Source: an uncultured Traorella sp. (GTDB taxonomy: Bacteria > Bacillota_I > Bacilli_A > Erysipelotrichales > Erysipelotrichaceae). From it: DNA of 59,717 nt. Below the pieces are notes generated by a model. The model was given only the letters and a program-made list of their open reading frames with translations. It was not told the DNA's origin and made no database searches. Below are positions 18,100 to 25,752 of this stretch, piece after piece. The stretch lies in contig CALUVS010000009.1 in NCBI GenBank assembly GCA_944324265.1, positions 1 through 59,717 of the forward strand, given 5' to 3'. Made by a program: the position numbers and the translations under genes. Position 1 is the stretch's first letter. Every line of letters begins with the position of its first letter.

Positions 18100-18315
18100 T
18101 TAACCTTTAAAATCAGGCCATTCAAATTCATTTGGGTTAATAGATAAATCTAATGATTCGATACATTCCTCATATTCTTCAATATCTTTTGGCTGACCAT
18201 TTTCATCCAATAAATATGCACAAGCATCAATAGGGTCATTTTCATTCGCATAAGTAGGTACATACGCTGTAACTAAAAGACAACCAGCAAATAGTAAAAC
18301 AATAAATTTTTTCAT
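18100..18315 (-). CDS. Small secreted peptide, candidate signal or propeptide
   Basis: A 71-residue protein with a strong Sec signal peptide (basic start, hydrophobic core 4-18, likely cleavage after TYA near residue 23). The mature 48 residues are very acidic and contain two Cys (near 33 and 50) and the C-terminal tail INPNEFEWPDFKG. It is the first gene of the regulator operon, with AGGAGGATAAAAT before ATG 18315 and a near-consensus promoter. Known RRNPP systems pair a receptor with just such a secreted precursor, so it is a candidate pheromone precursor. It could instead be an immunity or structural peptide. I recognise no homologue. Confidence 0.75.
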   Translation of the reverse strand: MKKFIVLLFAGCLLVTAYVPTYANENDPIDACAYLLDENGQPKDIEEYEECIESLDLSINPNEFEWPDFKG

Positions 18316-18346
18316 ATTTTATCCTCCTCATATAATGATTACTTTT

Positions 18347-18375
18347 ATTATAATCATTTGCAATTGCATTATCAA
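18347..18375 (-). promoter_or_regulatory. Promoter of the signal peptide-regulator operon
   Basis: On the minus strand TTGATA (18370-18375), 17 bp, TATAAT (18347-18352). An inverted repeat AATGATTA (18334-18341) / TAATCATT (18351-18358) overlaps the -10, and TGCAATTGCA lies in the spacer. Both are candidate operators. Confidence 0.75.
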
Positions 18376-18396
18376 ACTTTAGATAAAGCAGATGCT

Positions 18397-18414
18397 AAAA
18401 AACTGCAGTTTTTT
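18397..18414. promoter_or_regulatory. Perfect 18-bp palindrome, candidate regulator site
   Basis: A6CTGCAGT6 is perfectly self-complementary and sits 22 bp upstream of the -35 of the minus-strand promoter. Its half-site GCAGTTTTTT recurs at 18546-18555, about 16 bp upstream of TACAAT at 18572. One factor may therefore act on both divergent operons. Confidence 0.5.
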
Positions 18415-18633
18415 CAGTTGTGCAATTTTGTTAAATTATCTAAAATGATAAAAATTACTATGGATATTTCTAATTTTTCTTCAATATTTATTTTTAAGTA
18501 ATCATTTTTGTAGAAAATATGTAAATTAAAGCAATTCAAAACTAGGCAGTTTTTTTCTCAAATACACAGTTTACAATAAATATAGATGATAGTGAAAACC
18601 TGAAAAAAATGAAGTTTTTTTATCAAAATTGTT

Positions 18634-18666
18634 TTCTTGCATCATTTCTGTAAAATGGTGCAAGAA
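18634..18666 (+). promoter_or_regulatory. Long hairpin/dyad upstream of the precursor gene
   Basis: TTCTTGCATCATTT pairs with AAATGGTGCAAGAA around a 5-nt loop. There are 14 pairs, one of them G-U. No T run follows, so it is not a simple terminator. It may be an operator or a leader RNA stem that stabilises or attenuates the precursor mRNA. Confidence 0.6.
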
Positions 18667-18667
18667 T

Positions 18668-18681
18668 AATCAAACCGCTAT
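18668..18681. repeat. Left arm of perfect 14-nt inverted repeat around the precursor gene
   Basis: AATCAAACCGCTAT is the exact reverse complement of 18823-18836. It ends 5 nt before the precursor ribosome site. Confidence 0.95.
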
Positions 18682-18697
18682 AGATAAGGAGGATCCT

Positions 18698-18790
18698 ATG
18701 TCAAAATTAATTAGAAGAAGTTCACAGAATAAGAATGGTTTAACAACTTCATGTGCTAATCTTGTACATTGTGCATTTTTTGTTCACTAA
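18698..18790 (+). CDS. Candidate RiPP precursor peptide (30 residues)
   Basis: This small ORF is preceded by a very strong ribosome site (AAGGAGGATCCT) and lies 64 nt before a radical SAM/SPASM gene. The peptide begins MSKLIRRSSQNKNG, a basic polar leader-like half, and ends CANLVHCAFFVH, a compact hydrophobic half with two Cys five residues apart and aromatic residues at the end. Size, position and leader/core look fit a ribosomally made peptide modified by the adjacent enzyme. Likely changes, by analogy with SPASM enzymes, are Cys thioethers or C-C crosslinks in the last 12-13 residues; this is inference. No double-Gly cleavage site is present. It is too short for usual gene callers. Confidence 0.8.
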   Translation: MSKLIRRSSQNKNGLTTSCANLVHCAFFVH

Positions 18791-18822
18791 TAGATTATTT
18801 CAAAATATATAATCACTAAAAA

Positions 18823-18836
18823 ATAGCGGTTTGATT
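18823..18836. repeat. Right arm of perfect 14-nt inverted repeat
   Basis: ATAGCGGTTTGATT is the exact reverse complement of 18668-18681. It sits between the precursor stop and the ribosome site of the radical SAM gene. Confidence 0.95.
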
Positions 18837-18854
18837 AACATTTAGGAGGAAATT

Positions 18855-20123
18855 ATGAAGAACTACAATTACATAAAAGAATATATCTCGAACGAGAAAG
18901 TAGTTTTACTTAACCCAAATCTCCCATCTTGGGTATCTCTAACTTTGGAAGGATATGAAATTTATAAATATATCAAAAATAATAGAGCCGATATGCTACT
19001 CAAACAGAATAATTTTGGATTAACAAATAGTGAAATAGTAGAATTCGAAAAATATATCGAAACGGTACTTTTTTCATCAAATCAATCTGAAACTAATTCC
19101 AATGAAGAAATCAACGTTGCTACTGTTTTTTTAACTAGCGCATGTAACTTTCAATGTAAGCATTGTTTTTATAGTTGTTCAAATAATAAAGGTGAGAATT
19201 TGGATTTTGAAAATCAGTTTTTGCCTTTTTTAGACGATTTCACAAGACATAATGGAAAATTTATAACTTTTACCGGTGGAGAACCCTTAATTGTTCAGAA
19301 TCTAGAAAAATATTTCAATGCATGTAAAGAAAGAGGAATTAAATTTGCTTTACTTACTAATGGAAGTTTAATCACTCATGATTTATGCGAATTATTTAAA
19401 AAATACAATGCCGTATTACAAGTCAGCCTAGATGGAGATAATGAAACTTTTGGTCTTATAAGAAAAGGTGGGCAGTTCAATAAAGTAATTGAAGGAATAA
19501 AACAATTATCAAATTATGGAATCCCCTATGATATTAGTTTCATGCCAAGTAAAGTTAACATTAATAGCTTTGATAATATCCTTAATATTGCTATTGAAAA
19601 TAAAGCAACATCGATTCATATGCCTCTATTAGAGCAATATGGAACTGCAAAAGATAATACAGATTTACTTTATTTGTCAGAAGACGAATTAATTGGTTTC
19701 TTTGACAGATTAATAGATAGGTATTTCAATGGCTTACAAGACAAAATTAAAATTAACTTTATCGAAAGTATAATTTCTGATTTACATAACTCAAGAAAGA
19801 AAATATGCTGCAATATTGGAAGAAATTATGGATCAATCTACTCTGATGGAAGTTTATTTCCTTGTTCAGAAGTAATTCAAGATAATTTTAAAATTGGAAA
19901 ATTTGCAGATAACCACTTTCATAATACACAAAACGATGTTCAATTTTTTTCAAATTTGAATGTGGATGATTTTGAAAAATGCAATGAATGTGAATTTAAA
20001 TACTATTGTGGTGGAGGATGTAGACTACATTCATATATCAAATATAATTCATTTTATAAAGAAGATACATACTGCGAGTTACTAAAACACTGCTACGAGA
20101 GAATATTATTATATATTGGGTAA
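18855..20123 (+). CDS. Radical SAM/SPASM peptide-modifying enzyme
   Basis: A 422-residue radical SAM enzyme. Residues 1-85 look like a PqqD-type RiPP recognition element (LLNPNLPSWVSLTLEGYEIYKYI). The SAM cluster motif is C97-X3-C101-X2-C104 (CNFQCKHC), followed by GGEP near 144. The C-terminal SPASM domain shows the family pattern: C318/C319, GX4C337, then C376-X2-C379-X5-C385-X3-C389 and C407, enough for two auxiliary [4Fe-4S] clusters. Such enzymes make thioether, C-C or similar crosslinks in peptides. Its substrate is inferred to be the 30-residue peptide encoded immediately upstream. The ABC exporter gene starts 2 nt after its stop. Start ATG 18855 has TTAGGAGGAAATT. Confidence 0.95.
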   Translation: MKNYNYIKEYISNEKVVLLNPNLPSWVSLTLEGYEIYKYIKNNRADMLLKQNNFGLTNSEIVEFEKYIETVLFSSNQSETNSNEEINVATVFLTSACNFQCKHCFYSCSNNKGENLDFENQFLPFLDDFTRHNGKFITFTGGEPLIVQNLEKYFNACKERGIKFALLTNGSLITHDLCELFKKYNAVLQVSLDGDNETFGLIRKGGQFNKVIEGIKQLSNYGIPYDISFMPSKVNINSFDNILNIAIENKATSIHMPLLEQYGTAKDNTDLLYLSEDELIGFFDRLIDRYFNGLQDKIKINFIESIISDLHNSRKKICCNIGRNYGSIYSDGSLFPCSEVIQDNFKIGKFADNHFHNTQNDVQFFSNLNVDDFEKCNECEFKYYCGGGCRLHSYIKYNSFYKEDTYCELLKHCYERILLYIG

Positions 20124-20125
20124 AA

Positions 20126-21778
20126 ATGAAAAAATATAAAATATTAATTATACAGATTTCAGCCATTTTATGCGGTGTTTTCTCTACTTTGCTGTGGGTA
20201 TATTTTGCCAAAGTAATGGAAAATGTAGTCGATAATATTCTTAACCATAACTTCCGATCCTTTTATGCACTTGCAATAATGTTTATATTCTATATTTTCA
20301 TAACAAGGTGCTTCAGCTTATTATCCAATTATCTGAAAGTTATTTATGTCAACAAAGCATCCGAAAAATTAAGAAATGATTATTTAGTCAGTCAATACAA
20401 AAAACGAAATATAGAGGATGTATCACTTATTATGTCAAGAATAAATAATGATATCAGCCAAGTTAAAGAGTTTTACTTTTCAAATAAGATTGATTTCATT
20501 ACAGATATTATTTCCTTTATTTTTTCTTCGTATTTATTGCTTAAAATAAATGTGTTCATTACTTTCATTTTGTATATTTTGACATTTTTTATCATTCTCA
20601 TACCAATCTTTGCAAAAAAACATATTCAAAAATTGCAATTAGATTTATCATTAAAAAATTCAATAATGACCAATAAAATAAAAGATGATTTCAGCGGTTT
20701 TAATATTATAAAAGACTATAACATTGAAGAATATTGTCAGTCAGAAAATACTTATATCAATGATGATTTGACAAAAAGCTTTATGAAATTTGAAAATGTG
20801 AACTATCTCTTTATGGAAATCAGTCATTTCTTTATTACTACTGTTGGCAGTATAGGTTTTTTGGTAGGTTCTTATTTTGTCATGCAGGGAGATATAAGCT
20901 ATGGCAACATGATTGCAATTGTGCAATTAACTAATACCTTGGTTTCTCCTATCAACAGCATTACAAGAAATATATCTAAAATGATAGGCGGCAAAGCTCT
21001 ATATGATTTAATTCTAAAAGAAATCAACAATACAGTTAATAATGTGGTCTATCATAAAAATAAAATAAGTACACCTATCAATGACATAAAATTTGATAAT
21101 GTCAAGTTTATCGTTAATAATCAAACGATTCTGAATAATATTAATTTAACTTTAGAAAAGGACAAAAAATATCTCATACTTGGTAAGACAGGAAGCGGAA
21201 AAAGTTCTTTATTAAAATTAATTTTTAATTATTATCCTGATTATCAAGGACAAATTTTAATAAATAATACAGATGTCAGAATTTTAGATAAACCTCTATT
21301 AAGTACTTATATTACGTATATAGAACAATTCCCTCATCTTTTCAAAAAGAGCATTTATGAAAACGTCAGCTTATATCGTAATATCAGCAAAACTAAAATA
21401 GCGAAAGTAATTGCAAAATTACATCTGGATCAATTGATAGATAAACAGCAGGATAAGTTAGACACCATAATAGATACTGAAAAATTGAAAATTTCAGGAG
21501 GTGAGCAGCAAAGAATAGCTCTTTGCCGAGCACTGGCAGATAACAAGAATATATGTATGTTTGATGAAGTAACTTCTGCATTAGATATGCAAACAGCAAG
21601 AATTGCAGAAAATGAAATATTGTCATTGAATTGTGATATCTTGATTCGTGTGGCACATGTCTTAGATGCTGAGGATATGAAAAAGTATGATCAAATCATT
21701 GTCATGAAGCAAGGGACGATTTCATTTGTCGGCTCATATGATGAATTGATGAAAATACAGGTTAATAAAGAAATATAA
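20126..21778 (+). CDS. ABC exporter (fused membrane and ATPase domains) of the peptide locus
   Basis: A half-size ABC exporter of 550 residues that should work as a dimer in the membrane. The first 310 residues hold about six membrane segments. The ATPase domain has Walker A GKTGSGKSS near 353, signature SGGEQQR near 457 and Walker B MFDEVTSALD near 477. There is no N-terminal C39 peptidase, so leader removal must be done by another protease or not at all. With only 2 nt after the radical SAM stop, co-expression is certain in practice. I infer export of the modified peptide, or self-protection. Confidence 0.92.
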   Translation: MKKYKILIIQISAILCGVFSTLLWVYFAKVMENVVDNILNHNFRSFYALAIMFIFYIFITRCFSLLSNYLKVIYVNKASEKLRNDYLVSQYKKRNIEDVSLIMSRINNDISQVKEFYFSNKIDFITDIISFIFSSYLLLKINVFITFILYILTFFIILIPIFAKKHIQKLQLDLSLKNSIMTNKIKDDFSGFNIIKDYNIEEYCQSENTYINDDLTKSFMKFENVNYLFMEISHFFITTVGSIGFLVGSYFVMQGDISYGNMIAIVQLTNTLVSPINSITRNISKMIGGKALYDLILKEINNTVNNVVYHKNKISTPINDIKFDNVKFIVNNQTILNNINLTLEKDKKYLILGKTGSGKSSLLKLIFNYYPDYQGQILINNTDVRILDKPLLSTYITYIEQFPHLFKKSIYENVSLYRNISKTKIAKVIAKLHLDQLIDKQQDKLDTIIDTEKLKISGGEQQRIALCRALADNKNICMFDEVTSALDMQTARIAENEILSLNCDILIRVAHVLDAEDMKKYDQIIVMKQGTISFVGSYDELMKIQVNKEI

Positions 21779-21906
21779 TTCTTCTTTCTATTTTAAGCTG
21801 AAAAAATGCGTATTTTTATAAAATTATTCTTATAAAATCATTGTTGTAATCAATGAAATCCATTACAATAAAATTAAGAAGAACATTCATGATTAGAGGG
21901 AACCTT

Positions 21907-23099
21907 ATGAAATCATTATTTATCAGTATTCTTGTTTTGATGCTGACTGCCTGTTCAATCACACCGACTTCAGAAACAACTGAAGAAAACCAGCAGCAAG
22001 AGCCAATCGAAACTGAACAGGAAACAAAAGAAAATGAATCCAAGAATGAACCAGAATCGCCTGCGCCGAACTATGAAAACCAAGAGATGTTCTTACCTCA
22101 GTTGATTACACTATTCAAAGCTACAAACGAAGCGAAATTATTCCGGAATTAACTGATGGTATTGGCTTTCATGTCAAGTGGCATGACGCTTATCAAAATA
22201 AGATGTATGTATCACAAGAGGAGAACATTGATTTATTCAGCCAAAATGGCTGTTACGTAAATAGAGGAATGTATCTTGTATCATTGGATGATATGAGTGC
22301 TGAAAAAATCACCAATATTTCCTTTGATGCAGATACTGAAAACGTTACGGATCTATTTCAGTTAAACAATAGCTTATATCTTTATTTTATTCGCAATGTT
22401 ACAAACAGCTTTGATCATACTTATCAAATATATGTGGATAAGGGGAATCGATCCAATCTTATTGCCACATGTAAGAGCCGGCTTATGAGTTTTGCCCCTT
22501 CATGCAAGGTTGTCAAAGATAAGATTTATATATCAGTAGGAGATGTTTTAAATGATATCACAGATAATGAGCGTTCTATAGAAAATGTCGCTATTTTAGA
22601 AGTAGATGCGGATGGCAATGTGAATATGTTTCATGAATTTGATGAAATCATCGAAGAGATTTTCTTTGAAAAAGGTTCAGCACCTAACTACACCATTGTA
22701 AAAGAGAGAGGGAAAGCTGTTTATTACAATCAATCTGCTGAATTACCGATAGACTATACTTCAACTCTTCCAGATATGTATTATTTCGATGGTAAAGATT
22801 ATACTCAATTTGAAATAGAAGAAATGTTCGAGAACAGTCTGATTCCCGAAGTCATAAATATGGAAAATCTCTACTGCATAGGAGCTGCCAAAAATGGCCT
22901 TATTTACAGAAATTCCAATAATTCCGATATTTATCCGGAGTTTTACTATTTCTATATCAAAGATGGAAATATTTATGCAGCTCCGATAGAATTAAATGCT
23001 GACAGTACTTCAGCTCAAGTTGTGGATGAAACCAAAATCTTAGTGCGTGATACGAATGAAAATGAAGAAATGATCCATATAATAGAAATCCATGATTAG
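21907..23099 (+). pseudogene. Lipoprotein of unknown function, frameshifted
   Basis: ATG 21907 (AGAGGGAACCTT upstream) starts a lipoprotein with lipobox LMLTAC and a Glu/Gln/Thr-rich linker. That frame ends at 22152. The -1 frame is open from about 22083 and reads TIQSYKRSEIIPELTDGIG, then continues without break to 23099 as a strand-rich domain of about 330 residues (for example YLVSLDDMSAEKITNIS). The two parts fit as one protein after a one-base deletion near 22080-22095. The internal ATG 22203 has no ribosome site. The family is not recognised; the later part recalls propeller-like DUF5050 proteins only loosely. It lies downstream of the peptide operon with no strong terminator between. 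Confidence 0.7.
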
Positions 23100-23128
23100 T
23101 TTTTTCAAACATACCAGGAGGAAATCAT

Positions 23129-23662
23129 ATGCCTCAATCCAAACTTTTAAAAAGTGTCCTGCTGCTTCTTCTGTTCACTAGTTCCTGCAGTACACCAAAA
23201 GAGGATGAGATGGATATCTCCCTGCAAGCCATCAGTCTTTATATGGCTGACAAAGATGAAACACGCAATGATCTGCATGGATGGTATCAGCTGACTCTCC
23301 AACAAGAAATACAGGTCAATGATGACTGGGTTCCGGTTACCTACAATGTTTTGCTGCAGTACATAGGCGATGGCTTTACATTTATATCTGACGGCCATAA
23401 TCCAGAGAATATTACCACAACCGGTGTATGGGTTGAAACTCCGGTTACAGATGATTATTGGCCGGCGGAACAATTCTGCATTGCCGATAACTCAGATTCC
23501 GAAATTCTGCATCTATATTTTGATTTCCTATTAGTCGATCGAGAAATAGGCAAAAAAATATGTATCCGTCATTCTTTGGATTTTGCAATTCAAGCCGATA
23601 AAGAAGGAATTGATTTAATTCTGGAGGATTCTAAAATAAATTCATATTATTTATCCGACTAA
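23129..23662 (+). CDS. Lipoprotein-like exported protein, unknown
   Basis: A 177-residue protein with an N-terminal signal and lipobox-like end (LLLFTSSC, Cys20). The rest is acidic with alternating strands, and I know no family. CAGGAGGAAATCAT precedes ATG 23129. It follows the frameshifted lipoprotein by 29 nt and is likely in the same transcript. The pair could be cargo of the neighbouring peptide locus, but nothing in the sequence proves it. Confidence 0.7.
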   Translation: MPQSKLLKSVLLLLLFTSSCSTPKEDEMDISLQAISLYMADKDETRNDLHGWYQLTLQQEIQVNDDWVPVTYNVLLQYIGDGFTFISDGHNPENITTTGVWVETPVTDDYWPAEQFCIADNSDSEILHLYFDFLLVDREIGKKICIRHSLDFAIQADKEGIDLILEDSKINSYYLSD

Positions 23663-23676
23663 AGCCTGCAAGGAAT

Positions 23677-23729
23677 AAAAAAGGCATTGATGCCATGTCA
23701 TACAGATGACTTGGGCAAATGCCTTTTTA
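23677..23729. terminator. Bidirectional terminator
   Basis: AAAAAGGCATT pairs with AATGCCTTTTT around an inner GTCAT/ATGAC stem. It separates the lipoproteins (plus) from the AAA+ gene (minus). Confidence 0.85.
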
Positions 23730-25655
23730 TTTGGTTAAATCAAAGTCTTCAATTCTTAATTCATCGATAGAAAGTGCTGGATCCTGCAGACATCTTCTGG
23801 CCTGATTCAGGATTGCTTCTTCCACTTTATTGCGGGCAAGACGTCCATTGCCGCTTGTTTTTGCCTCATGCAGTTGTTTATCTGCATAATAAGCCAATAG
23901 TTTTTCATCACAAGAGGCATGCAGATGATAGTCTTTGCTTTCCGCAATCTTTTTGGTAATTGCCAGCATTTCTTCTGCTGTGTAATCCTTGAATTCGATC
24001 ATATTCGGAAAACGAGAACGCAGTCCGGAATTAGCTTCCAAGAAATCATTCATTTCTTTGGTGTAACCGGCCAAGATAACAACCAAATTATCTTTGTTGT
24101 CTTCCATTCCTTTGACTAAGGTATCAATGGCTTCTAAGCCAAAACTGTCATCTTTGCCGCGATATAAAGCATAGGCTTCATCAATAAATAATACACCGCC
24201 TAAGGCTGATTTGATCATATTGTTGGTCAAAGGTGCAGTATGGCCGACATATTTGCCTACCAGATCTGCTCGTGTTACTTCGATGAGCTGTCCGGAAGAT
24301 AAAACACCCAATGCTTTTAAATAGCGGGCAATCAAGCGAGCAATCGTTGTTTTTCCGGTGCCTGGATTGCCGGTAAAGATCATATGCATAGAAACACCTG
24401 TGCTCTTTAAACCGGAGGCTGCACGCAGCTGCTGCATCTTGACATTGGCTTCTAGTGTTTCAATGTATTGTTTGACTTCTTGTAAGCCGACAATTTCAGA
24501 AAGCCCTTTTTTGACATCAGCGATTTCATCTTGAGCCAAAGTAGAAACAATCGCTGATAAAGGCTGTTTGACCTCATTCATAGTCAGATAAATCTGATCT
24601 TTGGCACTTAATTCAATCTTTAATTCTTTGAACTCATGATTCAGTTTATGTGAAGCTAAGGCTGTATACAAATCATTGACCTGTTTTTCCAAGGAATAGG
24701 CTCCCGTATGTATATCTCGGTGCTGAATCATATATTGTTTTAAAGAATCTTGAAGAGTTACTTCATAATTTAACTGCTTCTTACATTTTTTGATCAATGC
24801 CTGCAGATACTTTTCCAAGATCATTCGGCAAGCTTCTTCACTGAGTTTTTCACTGGTCACTGCATCTTGGATATTCTGGATAAACGCATTGCCGAATAAA
24901 GACGTAATTTCAGATACACTCTTTTCTGACATGAAGATCAGATACTTCTTTTTGATTTCCAATTTGGCAATCGCCTGCGTCAATAATGTTGTATTAGCTT
25001 CTACCAATTGATGATTCTGAATGCCGTAACGCTTCTTTAATGTTAAGGTTCCTTCGGCTGTCAATTCTGTAATATATGGAATAAAGCCATGATAAAGCTG
25101 ATCCAGATGATCAAAAAGCAAGACAGAAGAGGCACTGGATATCGCCATGTATAAATCCTGAATCAATAATTTCTCATCTTCACTGCTTTGATACAAGGAA
25201 CAATCCAAAACACTGATTTGATTTGTCTGGAATACTTTTTTCTGATAAAGCATATCGATGCTTTGAGAAAGGACACTGTGACGTCCGCTTCCCTTATCTC
25301 CGCAGATCAATATTTTATTTAAGACATTTTCTTCACTGCCCATGACAAAAGGACGTTTGAGAGCAGCCATCAGCTGATCAATATAAGCTTCCTGACCAAA
25401 TATCTTTTGTTTGATTACTTCATGGATGCCTTCAAATTGAGCTAATTTAGAAAAGTCAGACACATGAGTTGGTGCCTGAATGCCAAAATCCTTTTCAATT
25501 TCCTTGTTGAGGGCCGTTATGGTCGCATCCAAAGAAGCTTCTTCACTGCTTTTTCCTTCCTTCAAAGAATCTAAATAGGTTTGTGCATCGACCTTAATTC
25601 TTCTTGATGAAGGATTTTTCTTTAAGTTTTTCAGTAATTCATCGATTTCGTTCAT
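23727..25655 (-). CDS. Tandem AAA+ ATPase, SpoVK/CbbX-like
   Basis: A cytoplasmic protein of 642 residues with two AAA+ modules. The C-terminal one (about 390-642) is a canonical CbbX/SpoVK module with Walker A GNPGTGKT near 428, Walker B VLFIDEAYAL near 480, and sensor/arginine region GLRSRFP near 550. The N-terminal module (about 95-370) is degenerate: its P-loop reads GDKGSGRHS, with Arg in place of the key Lys. The first module therefore probably cannot hydrolyse ATP and may be structural. CbbX-type proteins remodel partner proteins. No obvious client lies beside it, and the label SpoVK does not imply sporulation here. TAGGAG precedes ATG 25655. Confidence 0.85.
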   Translation of the reverse strand: MNEIDELLKNLKKNPSSRRIKVDAQTYLDSLKEGKSSEEASLDATITALNKEIEKDFGIQAPTHVSDFSKLAQFEGIHEVIKQKIFGQEAYIDQLMAALKRPFVMGSEENVLNKILICGDKGSGRHSVLSQSIDMLYQKKVFQTNQISVLDCSLYQSSEDEKLLIQDLYMAISSASSVLLFDHLDQLYHGFIPYITELTAEGTLTLKKRYGIQNHQLVEANTTLLTQAIAKLEIKKKYLIFMSEKSVSEITSLFGNAFIQNIQDAVTSEKLSEEACRMILEKYLQALIKKCKKQLNYEVTLQDSLKQYMIQHRDIHTGAYSLEKQVNDLYTALASHKLNHEFKELKIELSAKDQIYLTMNEVKQPLSAIVSTLAQDEIADVKKGLSEIVGLQEVKQYIETLEANVKMQQLRAASGLKSTGVSMHMIFTGNPGTGKTTIARLIARYLKALGVLSSGQLIEVTRADLVGKYVGHTAPLTNNMIKSALGGVLFIDEAYALYRGKDDSFGLEAIDTLVKGMEDNKDNLVVILAGYTKEMNDFLEANSGLRSRFPNMIEFKDYTAEEMLAITKKIAESKDYHLHASCDEKLLAYYADKQLHEAKTSGNGRLARNKVEEAILNQARRCLQDPALSIDELRIEDFDLTK

Positions 25656-25752
25656 AATTTTCTCCTATTCAAATTATAACAATTCGTATGCATTATCTCA
25701 ATGAATTCTTTTGGTGAATAAAACCCAGCACAGGCTGGGTTGAATTTAAAGT

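Larger units (their letters stand above)
18316..18697. other. Divergent regulatory region of the peptide locus
   Basis: This 382-bp AT-rich intergenic stretch separates the regulator/peptide operon (minus) from the precursor/radical SAM/ABC operon (plus). It holds a minus-strand promoter, a perfect 18-bp palindrome, a copy of its half-site near the plus-strand start region, an 8-bp inverted repeat over the -10 box, and a long hairpin upstream of the precursor gene. I see no further ORF of note in it. TACAAT at 18572-18577 may be the plus-strand -10. It lacks a good -35, as expected for an activator-dependent promoter. Confidence 0.7.

Noticed and set aside
20126-21778. Peptidase-containing (C39) bacteriocin exporter
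   Set aside because: The N-terminus begins directly with membrane segments; there is no C39 domain with Cys and His.
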